Positions 31,051-43,292 are shown, numbered from the stretch's first letter. The stretch: 64,000 bases of DNA from Oenanthe sinensis (GCA_028671895.1 CM053803.1:22094501-22158500); one strand, 5' to 3'. The notes: generated by a model not told the origin, from the letters alone. Numbers and translations: made by a program.

Positions 31051-33185
31051 ATTAGGGGCTATTCAGGTAATGATTGGTATGCAGAATTTTAGTTCAGACC
31101 TATACCCAAAAAAATGGTGGGGGTCTTGTCCTATCATCTGGGTATGTGCAGGTATAACATATTTTGTAATGGGCCTAATATGAAATTATGGTTAAAATCT
31201 GTGAGAGAAGGGTTCGCTCATGAGGTTCAATTTCAAAATCCATTATTTGGGCATATTGAAGAAAGGTTAAATGACACATCTACCTGGACAATCAATTGGT
31301 CAGCCGTGAGCAGATCTATAAATATAACTACGCGATCACAATATATATATATAATGTAATATGTGCATTTGGGCATACACGGAAAATACGGATGGTCATA
31401 CAGAGGTGCTACAAAGTGTGTGGGATCTTTGTGTGTAGTTGGATAAATGGATGTTACATGCAATTGATCTTCAGAACATTGATTTCAATATCTTGTCAAG
31501 ATCGAGTCGCTAGCAAGTGGATGTGTGTGTGCTTCGGTGTTAGTAGTGCAGACATGGGTTTATGATGATCATGATGCAGAGATAATGAGAGAACAAGAAT
31601 ACGTGATTGAGTTAGGTACCTAGTTATAGGAACGGAGACGTAGTCGGAGTTGGTGAGCTTCACCGGGATCTTGACCTTCTTGTTTCAATGAGGGCTGGGG
31701 AGATCTAGAGTTTTATGGGTAAATAAAGAATGAAAAAGCCTGGGGTGTAGGAATATACATGCATATATAGATGGGTGAAGGTGTAAAATCATGTGCCACA
31801 TGGTCAAAGCATGTGCCACATGGTCAAAGATGATTGGAGAGGTTATGTCAGATGAATTGCAAATATTAAACAGGGTCCATATACCGAGCAACACGGCTTT
31901 CTGGGGGGAAATATGAAGAGTTTTATTTGGATTTTTAAATTTTAAATTAATGTTTATCCTTTTTTATCCATATCTCTTCAATTAATCTTAATTCATTAAA
32001 AGGTTTGTTTCAGTGTTACGCGGATGTGAATAGAGTTCCTTGAGGTTTTAGGTTTCAATGTCTATATTTGTGGAGGTTCACATGTGAAGCTCTCGGTAAA
32101 ACCTATTCCAGTTAATGTACGGTGATGAAGTTGTGAAGGTTTTATGTTTCATTTCTTGTTTCCTACGATGAGTTTTGTTCATGTAGGCTTAAGGGTGAGG
32201 TGTTAATACCTTCATTTCTAGATTTATGGTTCGGGATTCTCAGAAGTTGTATTTGGGGTATGGGCATAGGGTTTCCCTTGCATTTAATGACTTGGAGGAA
32301 CCGGGGGATAGTTGTTGTGCCCCAAATTTAGCGTGGATACATTTGAACCTCCTGAATATTAGTATAGAACCTCAATACGGAGAAGCTCTGCAGATGCCTG
32401 AAGTATGGGGTGAAGATGTACACGAGGTTCATTCATAAAGGAGGTTCACCAGTATCTAGGTTCAGGGTACCAGGTTCCATTTGTAACTGTGGTTCGAGCT
32501 TCCATGATCCAAGGTTCATGGGTTTGGAGCCCAAGGTTTGAGGTTCGAGGTTCATACCTCGAATAACGGTCAGTTTAAAGGATAAGGATCAACTCCTAAA
32601 CTTTAGGAGCACGTTATTCACTATTTATCAGACTTTTATTATGATAATTATCACCTAATCACAGTCCTGTGGGATATATATCTCATGTCTACTATCATAT
32701 ACGAATTCTACATGTATTATGCCGCCTGAGAAGAGGTTCAACTACAGAAGGACTCTACATGAACCTCTTGGAAGACTCGTAATCAGCTTCTACAACTACA
32801 AATTAGCGTTCTAATGGTGATATACTACTACAAATGTGGCTAATCTCTACAATTCATAAGCCCAAGACCCAAGAACTACGTAGGACTTGATTCCTTATAA
32901 ATACGGGATACGTAAGCCATTTTTCGGGGATGATCATTCGAGTAAGGACGAGGATACCCTAAATTCTCGAGAGATATACTTTTCCGGTAATCTAGGGAGT
33001 CTTGCATAGAGCTGCACCACCCTTAATTCATCGGGATACTGACAAATTCAGTCCAAACAATAATCCAAATCACCTTCCCACGCACCGTGGAAACTCGGCT
33101 GTGAACCTGTTTTCGTAGTTGAGATCAACGCTATCATCGATATATGTTTTCCGGAGGTGTTGGTCAAATTCCTTCACAACATTAA
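31051..33185. other. Element D flank: noncoding, LTR-like end
   Basis: No recognisable protein. The part 32030-32560 is rich in AGGTTC and GGTTCA words like the repeat at 17532-18190. On the plus strand a TATA-like CTTATAAATACGGG (about 32895) is followed by sequence typical of the end of plant LTRs, closing with GTTGGTCAAATTCCTTCACAACA near 33183. I take this as a possible LTR of element D or of another element, but I found no partner copy in the window. Confidence 0.35.
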
Positions 33186-36081
33186 GTTATAATATTTTGG
33201 TATTTAATTTCTATATTAAATTTATGGGAAGTTAAAAAAATTGTTTGGTTGGCATGTAGAAATTTCCGCTATGTATTGCAAGTCACTAAGGTTTAATCAA
33301 CCTCTCCATTATATTGGAATTTAAACTTACTATGAAGTTCAACTTCCCATATAAATATGAACCAAACAATTTTATAAATTGTTATTTCCCAGTAAATTCA
33401 ACTTCGTGATATTTACATGTCAATCAAACCACCTCCAAAAGTCCTCAAATAACAAAGCAAACACTGTTGAAAACGCTTATATTAATTATATATGGGGTCA
33501 GATCCTGGCAAATTGCCAGGGAAGACTTACACATCAAATAGTTTGTAGACCATTGGATAAATATATCAACGCGTAGGATTAAAAGTTTTTTAGCATGGGC
33601 AGCACTTATTAAGCGCGGCTCGCATATATTCATTATAAGGGCCGCTCGGCTCACGTCTTATGTGTAAACATAAAGCTCATGTCTAAGCCTAGAGCTTATT
33701 TGTAAATTTAAATATATAATATTTACATTAAGTTTATTTTTAATAATTTTAAATTTCAAATATTATATATTTTTAAAATTATAAATTAAAATATAAATAA
33801 TTTATATTATATTATAATTTGTCATTTCACATATATAGATGTGTTAGTAAACATTTTTAATTAATTTTTTTGAAATATATAATTTTTTCTTAAAACTTGT
33901 ATGTATGTTTGTATAGTAAAAATGATAATTAAACCAAATTTTTTTGAATTGATTCGTTTTTCAAATTTCAAATAGTGGGATTTCAATTTTTAAAACTATT
34001 TTAGTAGCGAGTTATTATGAACTCATTTAAATGAAGCTGATAATACGAACTAGTTAAATCATCGGTATTTTTTTTCCTTTTTTTGCTAACTATATCATCG
34101 GTAATTTTAGCATCGATGAATCAATAATTTGTAAGAGAAATTTTTAATCTTTATTTAAAGAGTAATGCGAGGACCCAAAAATTGTTCAATTTTTTTTTAA
34201 CAGATGTGGCATGATACGTGTCATATTTTAATTTGTGACCGTATATATGCATGCGATATCTCATATTATTATTAAAAAATTAATAATTACATACAAAACA
34301 AGTCAGTATTTAAAATAATTTTTGAATACCTAACATTTTTCTGGGTAAAGTGAGGGTACCATGTGACATATTTTTGTCGATTTCTTATTGAAATTGCAAG
34401 CGTGACATACTAGTGTCTGTCAGATAATTATTTAGCTAGAAAATATCGACGTTTTGTGTGGACCACATGACTAAGATATGGATGAGATGTATTTTTATAT
34501 AATAGATAAGTTATGGGTCCATATGTTTTTTTTTAAAAAACGTGTTAAAAAATTTGTCAAAAAAAAAACGTGTTAAAAAAGTTGACGGAAGAAAGAAAAA
34601 ATAAAGAATGAATATTTATTAAAAGTTAACACATTACAAAAATAATCAACCGTTGATTATTTTTATGATGCAAGACATAAAAACTTTCGGTCAACTCATT
34701 AAATCATATAAAACTTTCAATTAAATCTTCGACGTTTAAAAAGTTAAATAACAGATGGAAAATTGATTGTACTTACTGAATTGTTAAAATTAATCAAACG
34801 TGACTTGCATACTTGTACATAATGAGCATGACCGGTTCAAATAATTTGACCCATACTTAAACACCGCCCAATACATACATATATATAGGCTCATGTATAC
34901 ATATAATTGTTAACATATAAATTCAGATTTTATATTTACAAAAACCACAATTTAGTTTTTAAATTACAAAATTAAATAAAACAAAAACAGAAAAAAAAAG
35001 AGGAGGTTGGGGTGAGGGAGAAATAAAAGAGAAATGGAAGAAGAGGGCAAGAAAAGAGAAGGGGAAGAAGAGGGCAGAGGTTAGGGTTTTGTATTGAGGT
35101 AATGGTTTAATGATTTTAGTTTCATCTTTGCTTGTATGTTGCTTGTTGTGTTTTGATTTTAACGTTGTGTGGTTGAATCAGGGAGAAGGGTGGTGTTTGG
35201 AGGGCTGCCGGCGTCGGGACAGCGTCTCCGACTATATAATGGAGGTCGAAGGAGAGGTTGAGGAAGGTTAAATGATGGTGTGATAGTGGTGTTTGAGTTT
35301 GAGTTTGATTGAAGATGAAGTTGTGTTGGAGTTTCAATTTGGGGTAAGGGTTTTGTGATGGCACGCCACCGTGGCGGCGGCTGGCCGACGGTGATGAGGA
35401 GCGAGGAAGGGAATCGAGAAGTGGGAGAAGGAAGAGAGATTAAATTGCTATGTTAATAAAGTGTAATATATAATTTTAAATTTTAATTAGGGTTATGTTT
35501 GATATTGAGGGATGAATTATAATTACATGGTTATATTTTTGGATCGGGTCTAAATATTAACGGGTCAAAAAGGGTCAATGAATCAACGTGACAACTGATC
35601 TATAAGGATTTAACGGAAGACCGTTAAAAGTCAAAACCATTTAACGGCAATGAAAAGTTTTGTAGGTTTAATCACTTTAAAGTAAGTTATATGTAAATTT
35701 ACTGAGTTGATTGAAGGTTTTTTCAGTTTGATGACCTGATTGAAAGTCGACTCTCACTTGAATGACCAATTAGCCATTTAACTTTAGTCACAAAAAAATA
35801 GCCATTTAACCCGGCCATATAGCTATACCTATACCTATCTATACCCTTGTATTAAAATGGAATGAGTTAAGATGGAAGTGAAGAAGTATGTTGGTCGGTT
35901 AGTATCAAACTAGCATAAAATCCCGTGCAAGGCACATGTCACTAGCCTTAATTTTTTTATTGTCATATTTTATATTTTAATTATAATATTAAAATATTTG
36001 AATTATAAGGAAATGGTACGGAGTAGGAAATACTTACATTTTTATTTATTAAAAAAATTAAAATAATAATTTATGGAACGT
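33186..36081. other. AT-rich intergenic DNA with degraded transposon traces
   Basis: No convincing gene. Noted structures: a palindrome CCTGGCAAATTGCCAGG (33505-33521); a purine-rich stretch (34990-35080) followed by a locally GC-rich patch (35200-35400) with only short frames; loosely inverted stretches around 34680-34770 and 35640-35760 that may be worn transposon arms; and a Helitron-like 3' end in reverse orientation, CTAGCATAAAATCCCGTGCA, at 35910. Confidence 0.45.
35910..35945 (-). mobile_element. Helitron-like 3' terminus (reverse orientation)
   Basis: Read on the minus strand, GTGCCTTGCACGGGATTTTATGCTAG is a short hairpin followed by CTAG and then a T, as in the Helitron-like repeats at 11698 and 12466. 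The other end was not found, so the extent to the right is unknown. Confidence 0.4.
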
Positions 36082-36612
36082 CTAATTTAGATGGATGGAG
36101 GTAGCAGTGCAGTAGCCCGTAGTATTTAAACTCTTCCGCAATAAAAACTCGAAAGAGAGTACATACATGATAGATGCTACTCTGCTAGACATTAATGAAG
36201 TTACTGCATGTAACAAGGTACGTACGTACGTTGGAAACAGTATCAAAATTATTGCTAGACTAGGTTGATCTGGTCGTAATTTAATTAATAGCCAACTACC
36301 ATCTGGAGATCGGATAGGATGTGATGTGATATCCCAGTGCAGTTGATCATGCTCAGGGATAAACATTTATTAAATAGAGCAGGTTACCTAAACATGTAGA
36401 TGCTAGAAATTAAAGAAAACATTAGTATGTAACCGTGATTAAATAAGGATTCCGCATTCATAGAGGAGATTCAGGACGAGGAATTACATTATTAGAAATT
36501 AAGCAAACTAAGTAGTAGCGAACGTAGATCTAGCTAGACAGGCATGCAACCATCAATAGCTAGTCGTAATAATTATTTTCGAGGGAATGAAAAAAGCAAA
36601 TCAGCGAGCGGA
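36082..36612. other. 3' flank of the BBE-like gene
   Basis: This holds the likely 3' untranslated region of the gene on the minus strand; an AATAAA-type signal lies near 36367. A 94-codon minus-strand frame at 36082-36366 has no recognisable features and is probably chance. Confidence 0.4.
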
Positions 36613-38244
36613 TCACATGTCTTGTATGAGTGAAAATGGTGGGACGGTTTGCTCGTGTCTGAAAAAGTTGAGAGGATCAACCAGGGTTTTAATTGCAATC
36701 AACCTGTTGAAGTTGTTGTTGAAGTAACTTGTTCCCCATCTACGGGCAGCTATGTTGCTGATAATTCCAGTGGCAGGATTTGCACCGAGATCGAGATCAT
36801 CGTAGTTGTAATAAGCTCTTCTCGGGTTGCTTGAAACATACGGAGTTAAGTAATCATTTAGGCTTCTAATCCATTCCAGTTTCTGTGTAGTGTTTCCAAC
36901 CCAAAGCACCCTAGCGTAGATCATGAACAATGTTCCAGCTCTATTGGGGAATGGAATCGCTGATTCCGGATAATTGTCCAGAACTCCTCCGTAGGGAGTG
37001 AAGATAACTGTTGTTTCCCCTTCCCCAACTTCAAGAAGCTTGTCCCATAGGCCATTCAAACCCGGCACTGAAATTGGTGATCTTACAAAGTCCGACTTTG
37101 CTTTGGTAGGAATATCCCTTAAAAATGTTCTGTCGAGGAAATCCTCGGCAGTGAAGTTTTTGTCGAAAAAGGGAAAAAACGAAGACTCCATCAAAGCTTG
37201 GATCCAAGTAACTTCTTTGAGCTCTGATCTCTGTATAGCTAGTTGGGGAAGCCTCTTACTAAAAATGGCGTATAGTTCATCAGCTGGACCGAGATATGAA
37301 CCAGTAAATCCAAGTTGAACTACTAATCCATCAGCTCGAGTACTCGCATCACTAGCCACAGTACTTATCCGACACCTGATGTCTATTTCATTTGGAAGAA
37401 CAGGGGCAATAGTTTGAAAGGGATACATAATTTCGGTCTGCCTCTCTTCCCTAGTCACCGTAAATATGGTAAGTGTTGATGGTACATCAACTAGATTTAG
37501 CTTCCAAGACAAAATGACTCCGAAACTAGAACAGCTCCCACCCCGAATGGCCCAGAAAAGATCTTCTCCCATTGCTTTTCTGTCAAGAATATTGCCATTG
37601 ACATCAACAATGCGTGCGTCAAGCACATTGTCAGCTGCGAAACCATACTTTCGCCTCAACGGACCATATCCACCACCACAAATGAGTCCAGTGGCACCAA
37701 CGGTGGACCATACCCCGGCTGGAAAAGCAAGCGTGCCACTTGCTTGGTTGATCCAGTAATAGACCTCACCGAGAGTCGCTCCTGCTTGTACAAATGCGGT
37801 CTTGGCCACAGGATCTGCTATGACAGACCGGAGATTGATCATGTCAAGTAACACAAATGGACGGGTATATGTGCTACTATAAGAAAGACCCTCAAAATCA
37901 TGACCTCCACTTCTTGTTCGAATTTGCATGTCATTTTTTCTCGCGCAAATCACAACAGCCTGGACTTGTGATTCAGCTGAAGGAGTGACTATAACGGCAG
38001 GGGTAAGACGGTCTGATCCCAGAAACCTAGGGTTTCTAGCAGAGTAGGCGTAAATATCAGTGTAAGAAGAATTAGCAGAGGTGAAAGTGAGCTGATTGAT
38101 ATGATCTGATGTGCTTGATTTAAGGCATCTAATGAAACCATTTGGATTAGGAGAGTCAGGCCATGGTAAAGAAGATGAGATTGTGAGGATAGGAAAAATG
38201 AACAAAAACACAAGGACAGAACAAGTTGGAGAAGCACTCTTCAT
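36613..38244 (-). CDS. Berberine-bridge-enzyme-like FAD-linked oxidase, atypical flavin site
   Basis: A single-exon 543-residue protein, close to the usual 530-545 of the family. Residues 1-25 form a secretory signal peptide (SVLVFLFIFPILTISSS). The FAD-binding (PCMH-type) domain spans about 70-245, and the BBE C-terminal motif YYNYDDLDLG and NFFRHEQTVPP close the protein. Cys40 and Cys100 match the conserved disulfide. His115 in SGGHDFEGLSY is the residue that binds FAD covalently. The second attachment residue, the cysteine of the AGVCPTVG motif, is tryptophan (Trp179, AGVWSTVG), and VGGH is replaced by ATGL. Three N-glycosylation sites (NSS, NFT, NTT) fit a secreted or vacuolar enzyme. The family oxidises alkaloids, monolignols or oligosaccharides; the substrate here is unknown. 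An ATG 87 nt upstream lies before the TATA box, so 38244 is the start. Confidence 0.93.
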   Translation of the reverse strand: MKSASPTCSVLVFLFIFPILTISSSLPWPDSPNPNGFIRCLKSSTSDHINQLTFTSANSSYTDIYAYSARNPRFLGSDRLTPAVIVTPSAESQVQAVVICARKNDMQIRTRSGGHDFEGLSYSSTYTRPFVLLDMINLRSVIADPVAKTAFVQAGATLGEVYYWINQASGTLAFPAGVWSTVGATGLICGGGYGPLRRKYGFAADNVLDARIVDVNGNILDRKAMGEDLFWAIRGGSCSSFGVILSWKLNLVDVPSTLTIFTVTREERQTEIMYPFQTIAPVLPNEIDIRCRISTVASDASTRADGLVVQLGFTGSYLGPADELYAIFSKRLPQLAIQRSELKEVTWIQALMESSFFPFFDKNFTAEDFLDRTFLRDIPTKAKSDFVRSPISVPGLNGLWDKLLEVGEGETTVIFTPYGGVLDNYPESAIPFPNRAGTLFMIYARVLWVGNTTQKLEWIRSLNDYLTPYVSSNPRRAYYNYDDLDLGANPATGIISNIAARRWGTSYFNNNFNRLIAIKTLVDPLNFFRHEQTVPPFSLIQDM

Positions 38245-38293
38245 TGTTGTTGTTTGGTTGTGGGCTGGATATGATGGTGTCAAGTAAGTGGGA

Positions 38294-38377
38294 TATTTAT
38301 AGGGTTTTAGTGTGGTGGTAAAAGACCTCAAGCCCCATCTCTTTAATTAGGTCTAATATGAAGCCAAATATCACGTG
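38294..38377 (-). promoter_or_regulatory. BBE-like gene promoter: TATA box and G-box
   Basis: CTATAAATA on the minus strand (38294-38302) is 50 bp upstream of the start codon, giving a short 5' leader. A CACGTG G-box (38372-38377) lies about 70 bp further upstream. G-boxes bind bHLH and bZIP factors; MYC2-type control in jasmonate responses is common for this family but is only inferred here. Confidence 0.65.
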
Positions 38378-38673
38378 GAAGAATCTTCTTACAAATCAGC
38401 TAAACTTCCAAAAAAAATAAGTTTTAAAAAATAACTATAGTAATTTCCATTTCGTATTACTCATCTTTATTTAAAAAGCAATTTTAAATAAAACAAGTGA
38501 CAGCTGTAAAATATAATTACGGTTTAAATATAATTGAATGATATATTAAATTACAATTTACTCAAATAAATATCACAATGTACGAATCTTTCTAAAATCC
38601 TTAATTACAAATATAAAAATTTATTCTCTAACGTGTATAATGCAGAAAATAATTGAGGGAGTCCGTGTTGTAC
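38378..38673. other. Upstream region of the BBE-like gene
   Basis: AT-rich sequence with no gene. No further regulatory motif stood out before the hAT-like element begins at 38682. Confidence 0.4.
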
Positions 38674-38681
38674 GTGATATG

Positions 38682-39113
38682 TAGGGCTGTCAAACGGATA
38701 ATTCGGATACGGATCAGTCCGTATCTGTATCCGAATCCGAAAATATTTAAAGGTTAATATCTGAATCCGGATCCGACGGATACTATCCGGATACGGATAA
38801 TATCCGGATCTGAATCCGATTTTTAATAAATTTTTTAATTTATATTAAAAATTCAAAAAAAATTGCAAAAAAATATTAAAAATTTAATTTAATTTTTTAA
38901 AATTGAGTTAAGAGTTAAAGGGATTTAAGTCTATTTTTTTTAAATTAATTTTTATTTATCTTTTCAATCTAATTTTGTTATCTTAATAATATTAAACTCA
39001 AATGATATTTTTATATATGTCTATAATATTTTTTTAAATAATATAAAATTTTTATAAATATATTATTTAATGAATATATATACACACACTACAAAACTAA
39101 TAGAATAAATTTT

Positions 39114-39151
<38 letters not shown>

Positions 39152-39344
39152 AATATCATATATATTTAATTTCGGATTCAGATTTTTTCGGATACGAATA
39201 TGCCTATATCCGTATTCATATCCGAAATTGTCGGATTCAGATACAGATAATATCCGGTTTATTTCGGATAAAGATAATATTCGCTTTATGTTGAATATGA
39301 ATACAGACGGATATCGGATTATTCGGATTTTTTTGACACCTCTT
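38682..39344. mobile_element. Nonautonomous hAT-like element with 8-bp duplication
   Basis: A 663-bp element begins TAGGGCTGTCAAACGGATAA and ends ATTCGGATTTTTTTGACACCTCTT; the termini are imperfect inverted repeats. GTGATATG flanks it on both sides (38674-38681 and 39345-39352), the 8-bp target duplication expected for hAT. Both ends carry many CGGATA and ATCCGA words. The middle is AT-rich with an (AT)n run at 39118-39149. It lies about 440 bp upstream of the BBE-like start codon. It has no transposase. Confidence 0.85.
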
Positions 39345-39352
39345 GTGATATG

Positions 39353-40044
39353 TAGTCGATTTCGGCCAAGGCTGACACAAAATTGTATTAGACTCTCCAT
39401 TTTTCTTTCCTTCGTATAAATCAAGATCAAGTGCATATATTGATGTTGAAAAAATCATTTGTTTGTCTTTTCAAGAAAGGAACAACACTGATATATTTAA
39501 GTATTTGTTAAATTTCGATTATATTTATATGTGTCGTATGCCTTTTCATTATTGAATTGATTCTCCTTTTAAAAAAAAAGTGTTTAAAAATATTTTGCGC
39601 AAGTTCAATTACTTTTCCTAGTTCTACAGAAATCGGACAAATCAATCACCGTGCTTCCGGAAACGATGTAATGTTTTGCACAGATCGATAGTTTATCATA
39701 TAAATAAACAGCCCTTCTAGATATATACACTTAAAAAAAGTAATTTATGACTACATAAATGAATAGATTAAGATTTTAATATTGAGTTGTTATTTTTTTA
39801 GATAATTTTATTGTTAATGTTAATTTATGAGTTATTATATGTAGAAAAATAAAATCTAGAACTTACACTTTTGGATGATAAAAAATATATAACTGTTTTC
39901 GAATATAACTGTTTTCGAATATAACTACAAAATTAAAGTAAGTTATTAAAAAAAATAAATCTCGTAACTTTTAGTTATTTCTATCTTTTAAAAAATATTT
40001 TTCTTTATTACACAAAATATTTTTTTAATTTAAAGTTAAAAGTC
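39353..40044. other. AT-rich intergenic DNA
   Basis: Nothing coding. The only structure seen is a short duplication ATATAACTGTTTTCGA at about 39888-39922. Confidence 0.5.
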
Positions 40045-41289
40045 ATGGACTCTAGTTATATGTTAAGCAAACTTGTTTTCAATGAGCATTCTTTTAATCA
40101 AACTGTTTTAAAACTCTAGTTACATGTGTTTGTCTCCTATTTAATTTTAAAACACATTCTTTTAATCAATATACTACCATGTTTTAATTTTCCCATTAGT
40201 CAACCTCTTTAATTTATTTAATATCAGCATTTATTAATTAAATTTTATAAATATTAAAATAATAATATTATTTTATTTATATTAATTAAATTTTATTATT
40301 GTGCTCTATCTATATTATATATACTTTTATATTATATTATTCTAAAAGAACTTCTTTTTTAATTAGAATATAGAATTATACTTACAATCTAATATCATAT
40401 TTTAATTTCTTCATCACTTAAATACTTTAATTTATTTTAAATTGTAACTTTATAATAAAAAATTTGAATATTAAAATTATATTAATATTTTATCTATATT
40501 AAAATACACTCTTTTATTTAAATTTTAATTAAAATATTTCTAATATATTCAAAACTCTTTTTATTAATAAAAATTTATTAATGTTTTGCACGGATTATTA
40601 ATCTATGTTAATTAATATAAATATATAACAATATATTAATGAGACTTTAAATACAAAATATAAATATGATGCAAAACGAATTTATTCCATGTACAATATT
40701 ACATAAAATATTAATAATATAAATAATTAAATTAAATATTTAATTCATTTAAAATATATAATATATTATTTATTACACTTCTCCCGTACTTTGCACGGGT
40801 TATAGACCAGTATTATTAAAGTCGTAAGGTCAAATGTTTGGTCCGTCGTCCGTCTGGTCCTTTTGTATCATATTCAACTTCAAATACACGTGTCTGTTTC
40901 CTACTCAAATTGAAACTCATTATTTTAATCAATATACTGTCATGTTTTAATTTACTCATTAGTCAACCTCTTTAATTTATTAAATATCATAATTTAATAA
41001 TTAAATTTTATGAATATTAAAATAATAATATTATTTTATTTATATTGATTAAATTTTATTATTATGCTCTATCTATATTATATATACTTTTATATTATAT
41101 TACTCTAAATGAACTTCTTTTTTAATTAGAATATATAGTTGTACTCACAATCTAATAGCATGTTTCAATTTCCTCAACGCTCAAATACTTTAATTTATTT
41201 AAAATTGTAATTTTATAATATTTTTTTTGAATATTAAGATTATATTAATATTTTATCTATATTAAAACATACTCTTTTATTTAAATTTT
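40045..41289 (+). mobile_element. Tandem Helitron-like repeats (right array)
   Basis: One full unit (about 40045-40810) ends CCCGTACTTTGCACGGGTTATAGACCAG, and a second unit starts TATTATTAAAGTCGTAAGGTC at 40811, the same phase and order as the left array at 11385-12466. The second unit is cut at 41289 by the A LTR, about 25 bp into its ACATACTCTTTTATTTAAAT module. No coding potential. Confidence 0.6.
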
Positions 41290-42572
41290 TGTTAGATATG
41301 AGAACCTCAAAAGTAACACTGTGGGGGGGGGGGGGGTTGAACGTGTTTTCATTTCTTTTGCTTTTCTTGTATTGAATGTATTTGTTGAACTTAACTAACA
41401 AGATATATAGCTTATGAAAGATTACAGTGTTCTATAAGATTACAGAATATAAATATAAACACAGTTAACTTTCAATCTAATATTTTATAAGACTTGAGTT
41501 ACTACAATATGAGATTCTTGAGTTGAATCTCACCTTCTTGTTCTTTGAAGTTACAAGATATTGAAAACACTTGATAATTTGCTAAGATTCTTACTAATGA
41601 GGCCGTGCATAGGCTATATAGACAACATGTCTTTTGGCACATGCTGTCACTAGACAGTTTAGCTAAAACTAGAAATAAACAAGAAACACTTTTCATTTAA
41701 CTACTATCTATTTCTAGCTAACACAATCTGTTGACAGTCTTTTACTTTCAGCCTTATCTCTTCTGCATTTTGTCTTGTTCTTCTTCTAAGCTAAATTGTA
41801 GACTTGTCTCCATCTCCACAGATTTGACTGATCCTGTGATGATAGAGCTTCAAAATCACTCGTCTTGTACTTCTGTAAATCTCCTAGAATTCAGCTTCAT
41901 GAATCAATCGAGTGCTCACTTGATTTTGCTTCGAGAAGTCATGGTGATTGACTTCTCGATTGGGTACTCCTGAGACTTCTCGATTAGTCCTTGAATGCCT
42001 TACTTCTCGAATGACTAGACTACTTGATTGCACACTTTACTTGATAACTTTTTGAATAGACTAGACTTCTCGAATGGATACTTGAAACACAGACTTCTCG
42101 ATCGGTTCTTCCCTTAACACTTCTCCATTGATTGTCTGGGCTTACTTCTCGATTTGTTCAATCTGGACTTCTCGAATTACTTCAATACCTGACTTCTCAA
42201 ATGCACACAATCGAATACTAAGCCATTGAGAGATTTGAAACTTCTCTACCATGTACAATTTCTGACTTCTCTATCAGCTTAACATTTTTGACTTCTCTAC
42301 AAGGATGACTTCTCGATTACATATTTGCCTTAGAGTATTTTCCACTGAAATTCTTATTTGATAAAGACTTCATTGATTTGATGTCTGATTCAAACTTGAA
42401 TCATCTATCAACCTTTATTCTTGATTACATTTACATATTGACTTCTCAGTAGAAACATACTTCTAACTGCAAATACATTAAGATATTCTAAGTACACATC
42501 CTAATATAGAAGCATTACATGTGTTACATCAAGACAAGTAATCACATAGAGTAGGCTTGATTTGGTCCAACA
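41290..42572 (-). repeat. Family A 3' LTR of the right element
   Basis: A 1283-bp LTR from TGTTAGATATG to GGTCCAACA, next to a good polypurine tract. The left flank is ATTTT; the right flank of the element is outside the window, so the duplication cannot be checked. A run of about 14 G lies near 41324-41338. The TTCTCGA array (about 41935-42315) is kept but partly eroded. It is clearly more diverged from the LTR at 63304 than the latter is from 8921. Confidence 0.9.
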
Positions 42573-42583
42573 ATCTCCCCCGA
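42573..42583 (-). other. 3' polypurine tract of the right A element
   Basis: The plus strand reads ATCTCCCCCGATTT; the sense strand AAATCGGGGGAGAT ends exactly at the LTR. Confidence 0.85.
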
Positions 42584-42820
42584 TTTGGAAAAAGACAATT
42601 TTACAAATTAATACAAGATATCAAGCCTACCTATTTCTATTGTTGAAGTTGTTGTTGTTGTTGCATGAATAAATCATATTTTGCTTTCTTTTCTTTTTCT
42701 TCCTTGGCCTTGATTTCTTCAATGGCTTGAAGAATTTCTTGCCTAGCCATGACTTCTTCAATCAAAATTGCATTTTCTAGAATATCAGCTATAACTTGTA
42801 GAGATTGTATGGGATAATCT

Positions 42821-43292
42821 TTGACAAACTTAAGTCATATTCTTGAAGTTACTCAATCTCTGATTTTAAACTCAACTCTTTCTGGATCTTTGAAAACTAT
42901 GCACTTTCCCAATCTCCTCAGCTCTTCAGACTTTCTTTCCAACTCTTCTTTCAGGAAGTGCTTTGGGCATCAAGGGGCCTATCATGTTCTTCAATTCATT
43001 ATCTTCCTTGTTACATTCTCTATTGCTTTCTGCAGACACTATAGTTCTGTATATGAAAGTCCATGAAACAGTCGTAGAGATACCCTGTAGTAGCCAGATT
43101 TCATCTGCACTACTGGCACTTTGACCTCTTCACCATTTACTTGTATCTTCACAACTCTCACCATGTAGATACTGGTTTGTAGCATTTTCCTGTAGTTCCA
43201 ATGATTGTCCTTTACATTTGCCTTCATTACTTTCAAATTTAGCATGAACTCCTTGTCTGCAAGTGGCTTCCTGGCCTCCTCCCTTAATATTG
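42821..43292 (-). pseudogene. C-terminal part of additional ORF, right A element
   Basis: From the B insertion point at 43292 leftwards the minus strand reads LREEARKPLADKEF and NHWNYRKMLQTSIYMVRVVK, then GYYRVSLRLFHGL before decaying. Near 42880-42950 the ELERKSEELRRLGK motif shared with 10436-11122 appears, with the lysine-rich stretch in between deleted. The upstream part of the same frame resumes at 55151, on the other side of the nested B element. Confidence 0.75.

Noticed and set aside
35122..35364. 80-codon minus-strand frame rich in proline, glutamine and threonine
   Set aside because: Low complexity, short and antisense to a GA-rich tract; no sign of selection or homology.
36082..36366. 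94-codon minus-strand frame downstream of the BBE-like gene
   Set aside because: No recognisable domain, lies in the expected 3' flank, and has no promoter-like sequence of its own.
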